From assembly GCA_037976565.1 (NCBI GenBank), contig CP137666.1:6009802-6073801 (forward strand): DNA of 64,000 bases, given 5' to 3'. The position numbers and the translations under genes are program-made. This stretch comes from Mesocentrotus franciscanus. Its lineage: Eukaryota > Echinodermata > Echinoidea > Camarodonta > Strongylocentrotidae. Below the pieces are notes generated by a model. The model saw only the letters and a list, made by a program, of their open reading frames with translations. It was not told the origin of the DNA and ran no database searches. Position 1 is the stretch's first letter. Each line of letters opens with the position of its first letter. Below, one piece after another: positions 48,539 to 63,110 of the stretch.

Positions 48539-51500
48539 GTACATCAGCTCCATCCTACGCTAGTACGCTGAAAGAAAATCGACTACTAGTACTCGTTGAT
48601 CGTGTAAGTTGAATAGCAGACGACACTAGCGAAACACTAATGTCCGACTTCAATTTTGTATCAAGTATACAGACTAGTGCAACGTAGCTCGATCGGTGTA
48701 TATTGTCGTTATTGTAATTTTTTAATCACCTTTATTGTGCGAACATAAAAGAAAATACGAAATAAGGTTACTTGTTCTACAGAACATATTTTAATAAAAT
48801 ATGCAATGACAAACATATTACATAACGTACTACACTGAAAAAGAGAGATACATACAAAATATTTTTGATCAAATTGGAACATATTGAGGTAAAACTAGGT
48901 TTAAATCAACACAGTCCCTTTAGAATCCCTGTAGAATCATATAGTTCCTTGCTGTTAAGCAGATGAATTCTTTCATACTTAATTCATTTCCGACATGTCT
49001 GAGGTATTGATTTGATTTGATTTGATTTTGATTTGATTTGATTTCTACATTTTCCAAATACAATAACTGAATAACAAAGAACATATAAATGTAAGGTATA
49101 TTACAAAATATACAAACAATATCTTCATGTCAAAATGTTATTTACATAAATGTTACATATAATAAAGAAACTTAATATTTCTATAACATTATTATTATTA
49201 TATTTTAAAGTAATATCCGAACTATCTGTGGAAAAAGTGCAGGAGACCGCAATGATCATAAGCGATGCTGGACTAGGATGGTGGCCTCAATAAAGCAATA
49301 TTTTTCAAAGTCCTGTAAAACACTAATCAAGCAAGAGCACTATACCAATACTATATTGCATTCATGTCATTCTCTACGTTAGTTCGATAATAAATTATCA
49401 TAATATTTAAAACACGAACTATATTATTGACCTCCATGTATACCGTACTATGAATGTAATTAAAGAAAGTGATCCCTACTGTAAGCGTATCAGTTTATTA
49501 TGAACAGCATATGCAACATCGAAGGAAAGGTCACCAATAAAATAGTTAAATCATAATAGGCCTTCGCCTTGTTGATGAGTTACACCATTGAAAAATGGCA
49601 CGGTGTTCAGAAAAGACAGAAAATAGGAAGTGTTAATTCAGTTTGCCATGATGTCCACGCTATATCTTCATAAATGTACCTCCGACACTGAACGTGACCG
49701 CTGCGGGCAGTGATCCCGGGATGGGGGTATACACCCATGGTATACACACCCTCCCAATTTTCCGGGAGGGGGTGTTCTGTATAAATTTACCCCTCCTTCC
49801 ACTAGTCTTCTCAAGGAAAGTACAGAGTTGTTGACAATTTTGACAATCGATAGAAATTACTCCTATACTAGTGAAAAATTCCCTTGAAAATTATAAAATT
49901 GAAATATTAAAAACAGGTTCAGAACGTCCTAAAATGAATCCGATTTTATTTATTAAAAAAAGAAAACAAAAATGTGTAGTATGTGTTTTGTTTGTGTGCT
50001 CGTCTGTACGTTCGCGTGAAAAGTCTTGGCGTCTGATTGCGACCAACCCCCCATTCCACTCTTCGGAACGGTATGTATGCCACTAGTGAACGACCCACAG
50101 TGCGACTGCCCGAGTTGGACATTATTCCAGCAGTCGTCCTGCCGACGGGTCCTCTTGACCCCTTCTCAGCTAGTTCGTGACACCGCAGCTTAGTTATTTC
50201 TAATTTCAACTTCACTGATTTTGTCTCTTCGTCATCTACCTCATGCGTAAGAAGTCGAAGTGTTGGGGCGGATATCAAATTCTTCGCCCTAGAAAATGTC
50301 ACTGCAGGTTAGCGATGACCTTCTCATGGCGCGGGAAATAAGAATGTAAAAATAATGTTTTTTCTCATGCTGTAGCTAGGCCTCCAAGCTAAATGATGAC
50401 GTAGACTTGTATGGCTTTATCGTGATATGGAATTCACGCAACATGTTGTATACCACGAGCACTGGCGTGACCATGAAGCCTTGTTGAATAGGGGCACAGA
50501 CGGGAGGGAGGGGGTGTCTGAATACGTTCCGATTTTTGATGAATTTGTGATAGCATTTGATGTGATCATTCAAACTTATATCTTAATGATCGAGGATCTC
50601 AATAGTCACAATCATGATTAATAAATTTAAAATTTCAAGGAATTCTAAGCTTCCTTGAAGGAGTAAATGCTGGATCGGCTCAGAATCGCAGTGACGTCAG
50701 ACTAGTAGTGCGATTGTCTACGATGATGAAACCGATTCGGCTTTTATTCTGAATAGAAGTCTTACATGAATTTAAAGTCCAGTTCTTAGTATTCTCATCA
50801 CATTTTAGAATGTAAATCACGAAGACGATGTTTGTTTAGATTTCCGTTTCTTATAATAATTACCATTTCCTCGAAACTCGGATCACAGGAGGATCGTATA
50901 GTGTGCGCCGGTTATAAATTCTGTGGATTTGTGTTTTAGCGAAAAAAAGGGGGACGTGGTCTCCTTGTGCCCCTGTCTATGTCTATGTTTACGAGTCTTC
51001 ATGACGTCATATTTTCCAGGCATATAAGATAATTTGTTTCGTAATTAGCAAAACACCACTGATGCACATGCTAACAGAGAAACTATGAAGACGTTTGAAT
51101 TCGAGTAGAAGCGAAACTCTTTAAGCTTTCTCATTCTTACTATACACTCAAATAGCAGATTATAATGGTGATAATACCCAATGGAAAGGATTTCTTTTGC
51201 AATGCTATCATCATCTAATTAAAGAATAGTTTGTAACATTGTACTATATCTTTGTGAAGTCTCACGTACCAAATCTGTGTCCAGTGCTTTTCATTCAGGG
51301 GAGATATCGTCGGATTGTTCCAATTTTGATTCCAAAAGCTCATAAACACAACAGTCCTACTTAACATAAACAACCAATGAGAATGAATTCCAGACAGTTT
51401 GAATTGTATTGCCACCTCTAAAGAAGAAACATGAAATATACCTAAGTCTTGGGTGCGTACAAATATAAAAGTAGGTACCCCTGTAAAATAACACTGTACA

Positions 51501-53780
51501 TGTCCCGTTCTTGCAAAAATGTTTAACATTTGATTACAGTCTGTAGAGAGATTGAGAAAGCATTTCGAATATCATACATCCCAACGTGTATTTTTCAAGT
51601 AATCCTATGATCAATTTTTCTTTGTTTGGCCCTTTTCGACTTGATTTTGGGAGAGGGCAGCATAATTTTGTTTCTCTTCTAATATTCATTGATATAAAAT
51701 ATCAAAACAAAATATAACTATTCAAATGTTAACTATGTTGAGCCTGGTTGATAGAAAATTAATCAGCAGTAAATTGGATTTGTTTGTTTTTTTGTAATTT
51801 ATTACTGCGTATAGACTAACGTTATACAAAATATTTGAATATTACAGAAAAATATACACAAATTTTTTCAGACATTAACAGATTAGTTTTAAACACATAA
51901 AGAAAATACACATATGGGAAATTAAAATTTTACAATTAACAGAATTTGTGAACGCAGAAGACCACCACTATCGAGTTGCTTGATGTCGAAGGCGGCCTCA
52001 TGGACTAACAATATTGAACCCATGACATTGGAGAAGCGGTTTTGGGAAACGAATTCATTGGGAGATAGCAATTTTAGTTAATTCATCAAAATGAATTCAG
52101 TCGTAAAATTCGTAATGCTAATCCAACGTAATCCCTTAATTTCGCAATGAACAAAATTTACGAGTTCAATGCCTCTGTTAAATGTTATCAGATCAAACTG
52201 TCGGGTTTCTCCCTCTTCTCTCTTCTCGCTCCATTATTTATTCATTTTATTCACCTCTCTCTCTCTCTCTCTCTCTCTCTATTTGCTTTATACTATCATA
52301 ATATATCCATCCACCCGACCCTGCAAATACTCATCCAATTTCTTTGAACAAAATTACAGCAATCATGGACAGACAGAAATTGGGAACATGCAAACTGGTT
52401 GACGTATAGACTTAATACAATGGTGCTCAAACTAGTCCTCATAAACGTGTCAATATCTTATTATGCTTCTGCGAACAACCTACTTACATAAAATATAGCA
52501 TCTACTACACTACTACTACTACTACTCCGAAAAAAATCCTCAGAAGGTCCCAATCGCACAATGTGTACATTGTGCATGTCTCTGGTGCTGGGAAGATTTT
52601 ACTTTTAATAGCACATTTTTTTCAAAGAATATGTTCCCCCTTTCATTCACAATGTATAATATCATGGCTATTGTATCAACTTTTGCATTTTTGGGTGTCA
52701 TCTTATTCCGTTGCCAGTAGTTGAAATAAACTAAACCATTCGACAGGTGGCACATGTCCCCATGCCCCCTGTAGCTACGCCACTTTTAAGCAGAATTATA
52801 TGTTTTTAAGGACTATACAATCATGTATAATAATGTTGTGTCCATTAAGAGCATATCTGGAGCTGCCTTCAATCACATCGGATTCACCGACAATTTTTAT
52901 GTGTAAATTATTTCTCTCTATTATTTTGGTCATAAACAATTCGTGACAGATGTTTTACACTACACATCGAAGCTCAAACCAGCCGCGACAACAGTACTTT
53001 GGAATCGAGTTTTAGTTTTCAGACTTTTTGTTAGCTGGGATGTAGGAAAGTTTGCACTACATGTAGAATAAGCAAGGTTGTGAGGAAGTGCCGTTCTTCC
53101 CCCTGCAAGGGAGATAGAAAATCAAATGAATAGGCACGTTGCGGTGAAAAACATGAAGGCGAGAAAAAAACTAACAATGCAGACGACCATGTTCACCGCA
53201 GGCAGGCAACCACTTAATCGTTGTGATTATCGTCATTTTTGACGGCGACCCCCGAGCGGGGAAAAACATGTAGGTGTAGAGTTTTTCAAGAAGTATAACC
53301 GTGTGTGATTATGTTAAGTGACAAAGTTAGCAAGGTCTGTGACGTCAAACAAAGACGTAGAGGCAGGGGGGCTGCACCCCAAGAAACAAACTGCCAACCA
53401 TCAACTCATAATCATTCGGGAAAGCGTCACCTCATATTCGTGCAGTAAGTTTGTCTATTCGTAACCTTTACTTTATATCCAGTATATCTTTCATTACCAA
53501 AAAAAACAAAAACAAAAAAACAAAAACAAAAAAAACACTACAATATCCAGTCACATTCAAACCTATCTGAACAAACAGTACTTCGGAAGCTTATCTTCAT
53601 GCCAGGCAAAAAATAAGATGATCGCATTTTTTAATTAAATTTCCGGAAAAACATTATCTTCGATTTCATGAAGTAAAGTAATTTTGCAAGTTATTATAAA
53701 TATTCAACATCGATAACTCTCTTATACTTTCCAAATTTTTCTGGAAATAATATGAAAATATAGCGAAAATTGTCTCCGTC
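48539..53780. other. intergenic, no supported gene
   Basis: Contains a (TTGAT)n pentanucleotide run at 49012-49042, a (CT)n run at 52257-52282 and an (ACT)n run at 52506-52526. The minus-strand frame at 49946-50302 is open but has no recognisable domain and no clear splice partner. Confidence 0.45.
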
Positions 53781-53784
53781 GGAA

Positions 53785-53856
53785 ATCGAACGCGGGTCAT
53801 TGGCTGTGCTCGCCAAATGCCTTTATCACCACTCGACTAGTTTCATTGAACTTCTC
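53785..53856 (-). repeat. tRNA-like sequence, tRNA-Ser-like pseudogene or SINE head
   Basis: On the minus strand an A-box-like TAGTCGAGTGGTGATAAAGG is followed at tRNA spacing by a B-box-like CGTTCGATTTCC. The 5' acceptor strand does not pair with the 3' CGGAGAC, so it is not a working tRNA gene. Confidence 0.45.
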
Positions 53857-54440
53857 TTTTTTTTTTTTAGATTACGTATTTTAGTCATGTGGAAGCACAT
53901 TGAAGCTAATCACTAACTTTAATCCCATTTAAAGGTTGCAAGCATGGCGAATGATGATTTTGTTGTCTTGATCTTTTGTTTATTTGTTTGTATTGTGCTG
54001 AAACGTAATCATTTATTACTGTCATAAATAATGTACATACTACCGTTGGCATTACTCATTTAAAACTGATCACATTTATTCAGGCATGACAATATCATAT
54101 TTGATATCTTTGTGAACGAACTAAATAGATCTTCGGCATGAATAACATTATTTTTAAAGTAATTTATTGGAATGGACAGGCTTCCGGTTTTTTTTGTATA
54201 AAAAGAATTATTGCTTCTAATATATAAAAAGAAGAGGATTGTGAATTAGATAGTGTATTATTGCCAATGAATGGGATTATTGACAAAAATGCATTGTCAC
54301 GTTCTTCTTAATCTACTTCAGTTCACACCAATCAATGGACACATATCAATACACACAAACTCATACACCTACCCGCATACACGCACACAAAAACAAAAAC
54401 CGGAAGAGAAAAGTATAGGGAAAGAGGGGAAAAGAAAGCA

Positions 54441-54523
54441 TAGGAGAAAGAGAGAGAGAGAGAGAGAGAGAGAATGCAAGTGTGCGTTGGAGTGCGCGCG
54501 CGCGCGTGTGTGTGTGTGTGTGC
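54441..54523 (+). repeat. (GA)n followed by (GC)n(GT)n microsatellite
   Basis: GA units at 54441-54472, then at 54492-54523 a 32-bp strictly alternating purine-pyrimidine tract: about seven GC steps followed by about nine GT steps. Frames through it are artefacts. Confidence 0.9.
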
Positions 54524-55223
54524 TTGATAAAGGTTGGGAGAGTTTGGACAAATTCTGTGGACAAATCAAAGATGATGTAATGGTTGTCGACTAGAAGATG
54601 GACTGATGATCTTGTTTTTTAATTAAACAAAAAGTCAGAGCTTAACAAGTGTACTGGCAATACGTCAAGAAATAACGTGACTAGCATCTTTTTTCTTGAC
54701 ACTGTGATTGAAAGGACTTTGACATGGAAAGCAGGATAGAAGAAAGTGTAATGTACAGTTTGAATAAGGATTGGATTAACATTTAAGACGTACACTTTTC
54801 AATTGATCATTGATTAATTAAAAAATAAACCTTTCTCAATAATCAGTCTCCGCCACTTACACTGTGAAGTACATAATACATAGTGAATCTTGATAAGTTT
54901 ATCCTAAAAGATAAATAAAAATGCAAATTTAGAAATGTTTACCAAAATATACATGAACTGTATACTACAGATCAGTGGGAAAATACACAATATACAAAAC
55001 ACATAATGCATAATCATTTTGTGATGAAGTCTTCTACAAAAATAAGGTGATGGAAAATTGTTCTTTTTTATCGAGATGCAAGATTGTTTTCAAAGTAAAA
55101 CAAGGCGAAATATTGATGGGGTTCCTTCTATCCCACTTTTAAAGCGATACTGAACTAATAAACTTTCTGCCATATAGCGCACTATTTACTGCACAGCGCC
55201 ATCTCATGGTCAAGGAAGTGCCT

Positions 55224-55840
55224 TCTAAGATAAAAATTAGGTTCAGATATGTCAATTCAACTTCTTTTATTGATGGTTTCTTTTAATTATTACGTGTTTG
55301 AAGATTGTTAACTATCCCCTCCCTGCAGGTATGCCCGCCTTCCTCTACGTGTGCTCGATTAGAGAGAAGTGAAATAAGTTATATCGCGAGTGTTGTATAT
55401 TGAATACCCGAGAGGTAAAAGATGAAATAAAGCTTTCTAAAATACAAATTAGTTTTACAAATATATTCTTTTTAATGATGGTTTCTTTGAACTGCAACGC
55501 TTTATACATCTGTCGATTACCCCCTCTCTGCAGGTGTGCCCACCTACCTCTACATGTACTCAATGGGAGGGAAATGTAGTCATATAGTGTTTGCATATTA
55601 ATTACCTTAAAGGCAAGGGCAAATAAAGCTTTCAAATATATCATTACACCTTCTATATATTGATGGTTTCTGGAATAATAACATATTTTACGTGGTCAAT
55701 CATGCTCGATGGGAGGAAAGTGTAATTAGTGTTATATTAGTGTTGTATATCAATCATTGATGCATCTTTCTAAGATACAAACTAGGTTTTCGAAATATCG
55801 ATTTAACTTCTTTTTATTGATGATTTCTTTTTAAGGTATT
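55224..55840 (+). repeat. satellite-like tandem repeat, about 4 degenerate units
   Basis: A block starting CTTTCTAARATACAAATTAG and continuing to TATTGATGGTTTCTTT recurs near 55224, 55432, 55629 and 55767. Between blocks, CCCCTCCCTGCAGGTATGCC and CTCGATGGGAGG-type motifs recur. Periods are 208, 197 and 138 bp, the last unit being shortened. Confidence 0.7.
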
Positions 55841-56577
55841 TAATATTCAAACGATAACTATATGTCATTTGACACTTCCCTTTATTATGGGCAGAGGAAG
55901 ACGGGCACATATTGTTTTAGGCAATAAAATTAACGTGTTAGTCCAATTAAACAGTTCAATTGCAAAATAATTTATGATAATTCCACTGAATCTAATTAAA
56001 CGGTCGATATTGTGTGATTCTATTTTATCAAGGATGACATCAGATTTGTTGAAGTAACACCACACAAATCCCTCAAACGGCAACAATCCCTTGAAGGTGA
56101 GACTTAATTGAACTCATAAAATATAACTCTCACACCTATACCATCATATTAAAATATACACGTGAAGCGACAAGGGTATTAAGAGATAAAGGTGCAGACT
56201 ATTAGTTCTAAATATAGCCTGGCAGTATGAAGACAAGATTAATTTTAATTACTTATAACTGAACAGTTATTATTACATGCATTTAATCCTCATTTATATT
56301 TTATGAACCTGAGAGCAATATGAATGAATTAGGTGTTCCGAAAGGTGAAGATAGAGTGATTTTTATATTGGGGACAAGGAGGGAGGGGGCGCTTGTATTT
56401 CCGAAATGATTTTTTTTTTTGTTGGTTTTGTTAAGGAAGGTTCGAATTTTCGAAGCCTTATCATTCGGAACACACAAACTCCTATCATGCCTACACCAGG
56501 GAGATCATTACTCCAAAAGGGAAACATAGAGTTCATGAATTCCGAATATGTGGTGCGTTGTAAAACTGCGGAGTAAC

Positions 56578-56685
56578 AGACCTTCGTTGTAACGAACCTT
56601 CGTAATGACGAAACTTCAGATTAATGAAACCTTCGGAAATATATATATATAAACCTTCTATGACAAGAAACCTTCGGGAAAACGA
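56578..56685 (+). repeat. 16-bp degenerate minisatellite (AACGAAACCTTCG)
   Basis: ACCTTCG recurs about six times at near 16-bp spacing, with a TA dinucleotide run in the middle (56641-56650). Confidence 0.65.
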
Positions 56686-56699
56686 CATAAATCCAGATT

Positions 56700-59600
56700 T
56701 AATTATGATTGTATTTTGGTGCTGTTGTCACAAACATAATTTATGAAGAAATGATACTTTGAGGTCCAGCAGCATTGGTGATGAATAATTTTAATGAAGG
56801 AGAACATGATTACGAAATCCTCATGACATGACGTCATTATCAAAGTTACCTTGCCTGCAGTACACGTTTTATGCATGCGCATAAAACCTTAACTGTTTAA
56901 TCACCAAGGGCCGTTGCGTGACCATGTTTTGAAAATGGCAGATTACCACTTTGAACATGCTGTATCTACAAATGACAACAAATTCATTATATTTTAAGGA
57001 CGCTCTTTGATATATGATTTTCATATTTATGAAATACAGAGATCAATCGTGATAGTTATGGAAATAATGCGGGATTCCACATAATATTAGCATCATAGAA
57101 ATGCCATGAATGCTGGTGTATAGTGCCTACTTTTTTACCTTTATTAACCTAGGCTGGTTCGGAAGAATATTTTTGAAAGATGTGAATTAGATATTTTCCC
57201 GTAAAGTTGAATAGTTGACATCCATCATTATTTGCTTCAAACAGAAATTTTATTCACACGATTCAGTCTTCCTATTAACATGAGATGCGTTTCAATATCA
57301 ATTTGAGTTTCAGAGATTTTTTTTGTTTTTTGGATGACGTCTATTCCTTAATAAGCGTTATACCGCTTGATTAACGGTCAGTGCCATTACTATAAATGGA
57401 ATGGCTATATTCGTTTATTACAGGTGTTTTTTTCATCGCGTTTGCCTTTGAATGGCCAGTGGCAATGGAAACCTTTAGGCCCTTAATCAAATTTCTGTTG
57501 TAAAATCTAACATCAGCGCAATCCGATAGAGAGTATACGAATACTGCAAAAGTAATATATTTGGTATATCATATAATTATGACACTTATTTTTTATTTTT
57601 TTATTTCTGCCACAAGCAACTGGTGGCTATATGTTTCTATTTCATTCCATCTGACTTTACAAGTAGGCTAAAGACACACACCCACAAAGAAAACCACAAA
57701 AAACTGAAATCAAACAACAAACAAAACAAAAAATCAATTAAACAAAGTAGTAAAATCACAATGCTTGTACAATAAAAGGCACCCGTACCAATCAGAAAGC
57801 TATATGAAGATTACATTTATGATACATGTAATCTAAACTGACATCGACCAATAATTTACTGGCGAACACTCGCCTTGATAGCAAAATATGTATGAAGCAA
57901 TTACACGTTCAATCATTGTGCATCGACCTTTAATTGTAACAAATCTTAAAAGAAATAGATTTTTGAAAAAAGGAAAATGTTCAGTCAAAAATGGCACGGA
58001 GACTCTCCAGGCTATAAGTAAAAAATCCCCCAATAAATCTTTCTAAGATTCCCGCTATCATTTAATTCGGTATTTTTAGTCGCTGTAAATCCATTGTCTA
58101 GATCGCAGTGAAAAAAACGTTGATGTCGACAAGACGGTTATCCTCAAATTCTAACAGCGAAAGAAAACAAAATTAAAACCAGTAATTACATGAAGAATGC
58201 ATGTCAGTGTCGAAATTTATGATTTAATTTATTTCCCCCATTTCGCATGTTTGAACACCTGCTAAACTGGTGCTCTCCGGAAATGCCTGATATTTAAAAT
58301 AGCATCAATTCACCGTTTTATTGATCGTATTCGAGCAACAAAAAAGGACATGATTTGAGATAGCTAGGCACGTCAAAATCTGAGATTGACCTGTATTGTA
58401 ACGTCAGTAAGTCTCATTCTTTCTTTGTATTCCATTTTATGACATGTTTCTATGGCATTAGTTGATGAAATTATAGTTTGTCTACGAGGGATAAATGGGA
58501 TGATAAAATGGAGACCAGCGTCATAAATGCATCGTTGAAATGAGTGAGACTCTGTTAGCTCATCATCGGGCATTGCGAAAAACGGATGTGGGAGATTTTA
58601 TGCATATGAGAAAGCTATAGAAAAAATTGTATTAAGTTCCTTAAGTCATTGTCGCATTGTTAAAACGATGTTTCTGGTCGGCTTTTTTCTTAACATTTCC
58701 GTCAGGTTCCTTGAGGTAAGAAGTGACATAAAACGAAAATTTACCGAAGTACAACCAGCTGTAGCTTTTCAACTAGTCCTATATTTTCCTGTCTTTCTTT
58801 TTATTTAAGGGATTTTAAGACATGTTAAGAAGTGAAGACGTTATTTTAGAATTATTTTCTAAATTTCTGTTGGAAATATGTGGGCCAATGTACGTCTTAT
58901 TTGAAAACAAGTGTTAAAAGTACTAAGAAAATTCAAATTGTTTCTAATTTTGAGGGCCGATATTAAAGTGTGCTATTCAAAATTATTATTCTGAGTGGTG
59001 CCCCAAGGGAAAAGGAACCTAGGAGATAAACAATAAAATAATGATTTTGTATTGTTGTTGTACACGACAAACGGGAGATTTGTACTGACCAAATTGCCAA
59101 ATTGAGATTCGTATATATTTATTGATCTCATGTTTCAAACATTCATAACGTCCTTTTTATTGGCCTGGTTTATTTTAAATCTTCGTCAATGTGTTTCTCT
59201 TATTTTTCTGTTTTCATACAAATAAAATTATAACAAAAGTTGATTTGCCCTTTAAACACATTCTCCTTCATCAGATCAAAGTGATCTATCGCATCTCATC
59301 TGTATTCTTTACTTGAGTTAATAGTGTACTGAAAGCTAGTTAAACATTCCATGACAGCCTGGTATTCATCCCTATTACGACGAGCTTGCCTCATCGATCG
59401 GAGGCCAACTCCAAGAAGCCAGAGGAAGGAAGTAAATGAACGTGGAGATTTTTCTTTAAATCTCGCCTTAACTAAAAAAACACACACACTTAAATGCAAT
59501 CTTGTATATATCATTGAAGAAAAGCTTATTTCGAGAAGAAAAAACCCCAGAACAAAACAAAATAAATCAACACAACAAACATAACACACCTGAATACAGA

Positions 59601-61440
59601 TCCCGGGGTGGCAATTATTATGGCCACAAACATAATTCTTCCACGAAGAATAATCAGCTAAATATTTAAGTATCTAAGACTCTTTTACTACCCAGAAACG
59701 GCTATCGACGTTCCTTGAATACAAGACGTGTTTACTACAATTTAACCACTAAGAGGGCACGATGATCGATCACTTTGGGTGCAGTACTTTCAAACAGAGG
59801 TAGACCGGTCGAAATCTCGCTGGGGAAATCAGAAATGTAGGTTAAACTGGAATCTGATATTCCACCCGATTTTCTGTAAAACGGGCGGGAAAACCTGTCG
59901 CAAGCATAAGTCATTGGAGAGAATCTTGATGAATGATGCCTTCTAGAATTCCCGTGTGAAATATCATTAGGTCAAGAGGGAAGGCACTTTTGGAAGATTT
60001 TGTGTCATATTTGCAAAAGTGAAGTTCATAGTTTGCGACAGGTGAATGAAACCGCTTGCCTTAAATATGTAGCGAACAAACATTATAGGGGCCGGAACCC
60101 CATGCTGGTGCGGCTTTTAATCAAAAGCGCAACAAATATAGAAATACAGTAAAGAGAAATTACTGTCATTATGTAGGATGTAGGAATCACAAGTGAATGT
60201 TGACAAATTGAGAATGCAAGTATGTAATACTATTGTTCCAATGATCATCTACTCATCTTCACCTTTGGTTGTGTGCGTTTGTGTGTGAGTGTGAGTGTGT
60301 GAAGGGATACAGGAAAATAACTTTAGCTCGATCATTATGCCATGATATTGTTCAAACATCCGTTAGTTTTTCTTTTCTATTCCTCTGCCAGGTCAGGCAC
60401 ATGGATCTTTCCTGTATCATTCATTTTTTCAGCAAGACGGCATGAATCACAAACATTTGACGAAAAGTACATGTTCAGGAGGTATGAGTAAAATCTAAAA
60501 TTTCTAAAAACCATGAAACAGTTTGCGTACTAAACAGAGTTTCGTTATTTTCATATCATTTTAAGTTTGCTAAAAAAATATATAGAAAATCCAAAAGCAA
60601 TTTTTTTTTTGTATTTGATTAATTATCCCCAGCTGCTTGGCGTATGTTGGGATGACCATTCATCAAGAGTAATTCAGCATTGGGATAATTTCATGTTTTG
60701 CCTAGAGGAAGGACAGCCTTAGGCTCGATTTTTTAAATCTGAAATAGACGACATGAGAGAGAAAACCTCATCGATCTTTCAGATTTATAGATTCAGATTT
60801 AAGTAATATGATTAAAAAAATCTAGTTACTGGGACTCGAGTCCATCACATACACTTTTCACTGAATGGGAAAATAAAACCCACTATGAGATAATGGAGTG
60901 TTTGATGTTTGATTGAGTGGATTTGAGTGGATGACGTAAACTTAACTTCATATATTTTTATTTCATAATCTGTGTAAAAAAAAATAACCATAATAAAAAT
61001 TAGCTAAAGAATTCCTACATGTTATCATATAACGTATTGTAGAGGCCCGAAAAATATATATATTTTTAATTCAATTATGTTTCTAAATTGTCGGTGAATG
61101 TGCTTTTAATATATACCCTGACGGAAAAGAAATAAGATATAAAGAATTGCAAGAACATTTTTAGAGTATGTCTTTTAACAAATTAATAGAAAATATAATT
61201 TGTATACTGTCTTGAATAAAGTGTGGTTGTTAGTGTATGCCTAATTCATTGAAACAAATATCACCAGTGTTGGCCTAGGGTCTGATGACTTATTCGATAG
61301 TGAATCTCGCATTTACGTTTTTCCTCAAAGCATCATTCAACCTTCTTTATATCCCTTTACAATTATTAAACATTTCAAGCAGCTAATCATACTTTAAATC
61401 AGTATTTCTGTGCATCTGATATTTGCATTCATATCAACGT
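56700..61440. other. intergenic, nothing recognised
   Basis: AT-rich sequence. The longest open frames (58373-58573 minus, 59296-59589 minus) show no domain, no repeat and no splice partner. Confidence 0.4.
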
Positions 61441-61479
61441 GAATGAGGATTATTTTCATTGCTTGTCAGGGAAGACATC

Positions 61480-62460
61480 AGTGGCGTAATGAGCAAAAAA
61501 TTTGGGGGTCAGAACGAAATCCTTATTACCACCAAGTAGCATTAAGGGGCGGCGGGGCGTCTCCCAAAATAGGGAGGGGGCACCAACAAAAAAGGGCACT
61601 TTCTGGAAAAAATGGGCACCTACAAAGGGAAAAATCAACAAAACCTACACCATTTTTAGACATTGGTATATACCCCTACATCGTCATGATTGTGATTACA
61701 CTACCAGGGATGATATCAATATTTGTTTCTTTCTTTACGTGGTACATATACTGCTTAATTAAGCAAAATACTTTGCAGTTGGGTGTGATGGTCTGAATAT
61801 TAACTTTCGAGCGAGCGAAGCGAGCGAGCAAAAATGTTAAGATTTGTGAGATCCCAGTGCGAAAAATTACATCTTATAAAAGAAGACCCCCCAAAACCGT
61901 GATGAGTATCAAGCAGAATCTAATGAAGAAAGACTGAAAAGTTCTTTTATAAGTAACATAATTACAACATCTATAAATGCGAGCGAGCTCTATATAGGAA
62001 AATTAGAGAAAAGGGGGCTCTAAGTCGCCTTGAATTAGGGGTGCATGTTATGGAGAAAGGAAAAGTAGGCATTTATCAAAACGGAAAAGGACAGTTATTA
62101 GAAAAGAAATGGTGCTCGAGTCAAAGTAAAAGGGGCACTTATCAGAGGTGAAAAAGTGGCATTTAAGAGAAAGTGAAGGGGTTCCTATTAAAAGGAAAAG
62201 GTACACTCATTAAAAAGGAAAGGGGCACAAGCCAAAGTACAAAGGGGCAAAAATATCAGAGGTAAAAGGGGGAATTTTTCGCACCTGAAAAGACGTACTC
62301 ACCAGAGATGAAGAGAGAGGAAAAGGACGGTTATTCGAAAAGAAAAGGGGAACTTGTCCTTTGTTTTTTTTTTTTTTAAAGGGCTTTTGGGGGGTACCTG
62401 AAAAAGTCGGGGCACAGTGCCCCTCCCCCCTCGGAGTTCCGCCTCTGGCATAATGGGCAA
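61480..62460. repeat. interspersed repeat with a roughly 30-bp degenerate tandem core
   Basis: Starts with GTGGCGTAATGAGCAAAAAA and ends with GCCTCTGGCATAATGGGC, related sequences in the same orientation. Between about 62040 and 62370, AAAGGAAAAGGGGCACTTAT-like units repeat roughly ten times. The GAGCGAGCGAAGCGAGCGAG run sits at 61810-61829. No transposon protein is visible. Confidence 0.5.
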
Positions 62461-63110
62461 AAATGAGAGAGAAAACCGGAAAATCATGTCATTTAAGCAA
62501 CATTTGTAAATCACTGGTATCGAATTAGAAATAAATCACGTTTGAATTTTATTTGGGGGGTCAACTGCCCCCCCCCAAAGCCCCCCATCAGCACGCAAGT
62601 GGAAGACACTAATGTTGAAGCCACTCGATAATGACGAAAAAAAAGTTGTTATAAATTCGAGTCACAATCAAGTTTGTCCTTGCAGTCGCCCTGACTATTA
62701 CTGACATGAAATACGGGGTGTCTTAAAAATGCAAGGAGATTTTGATTGGATATATCTTAGAAAGCATTTAACCATCCTCAGTGAAATTTCATACGTACTT
62801 TTGAAGTAGTATCCCGTTAAGTCCGAGTGAATTTCACATAGATATAAGTTCAAAGAACAGATCATTTTGTAAAACGTGTCATGTTCATGTATTAAAGCAT
62901 TTTTAAGAACAAGAAGCAAATTAAATCATTTCTATCTAATTATGAGTTACTTACTTATATACACTTCTTCTACTCATTGTATTCCAATCACTATGCCGGG
63001 TAATAAACCGCAGGAAACACAAAGCCGTGTTTAAAAGGAAATTACTGTTTTATTTAATTTTACTCTTCAAATTTGTTATTTCACGTATTGCAACAAACAC
63101 TAAAGATTCG

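Noticed and set aside
49946..50302. 118-codon minus-strand open frame
   Set aside because: The first part looks mildly coding-like, but there is no recognisable domain, no convincing donor and no partner exon. Left unannotated.
58373..58573. 66-codon minus-strand frame that could be a retroelement scrap
   Set aside because: No reverse transcriptase, integrase or transposase motif could be pointed to.
61443..61796. 117-codon frame near 61.5 kb
   Set aside because: It crosses the GTGGCGTAATGAGC repeat and has no domain.
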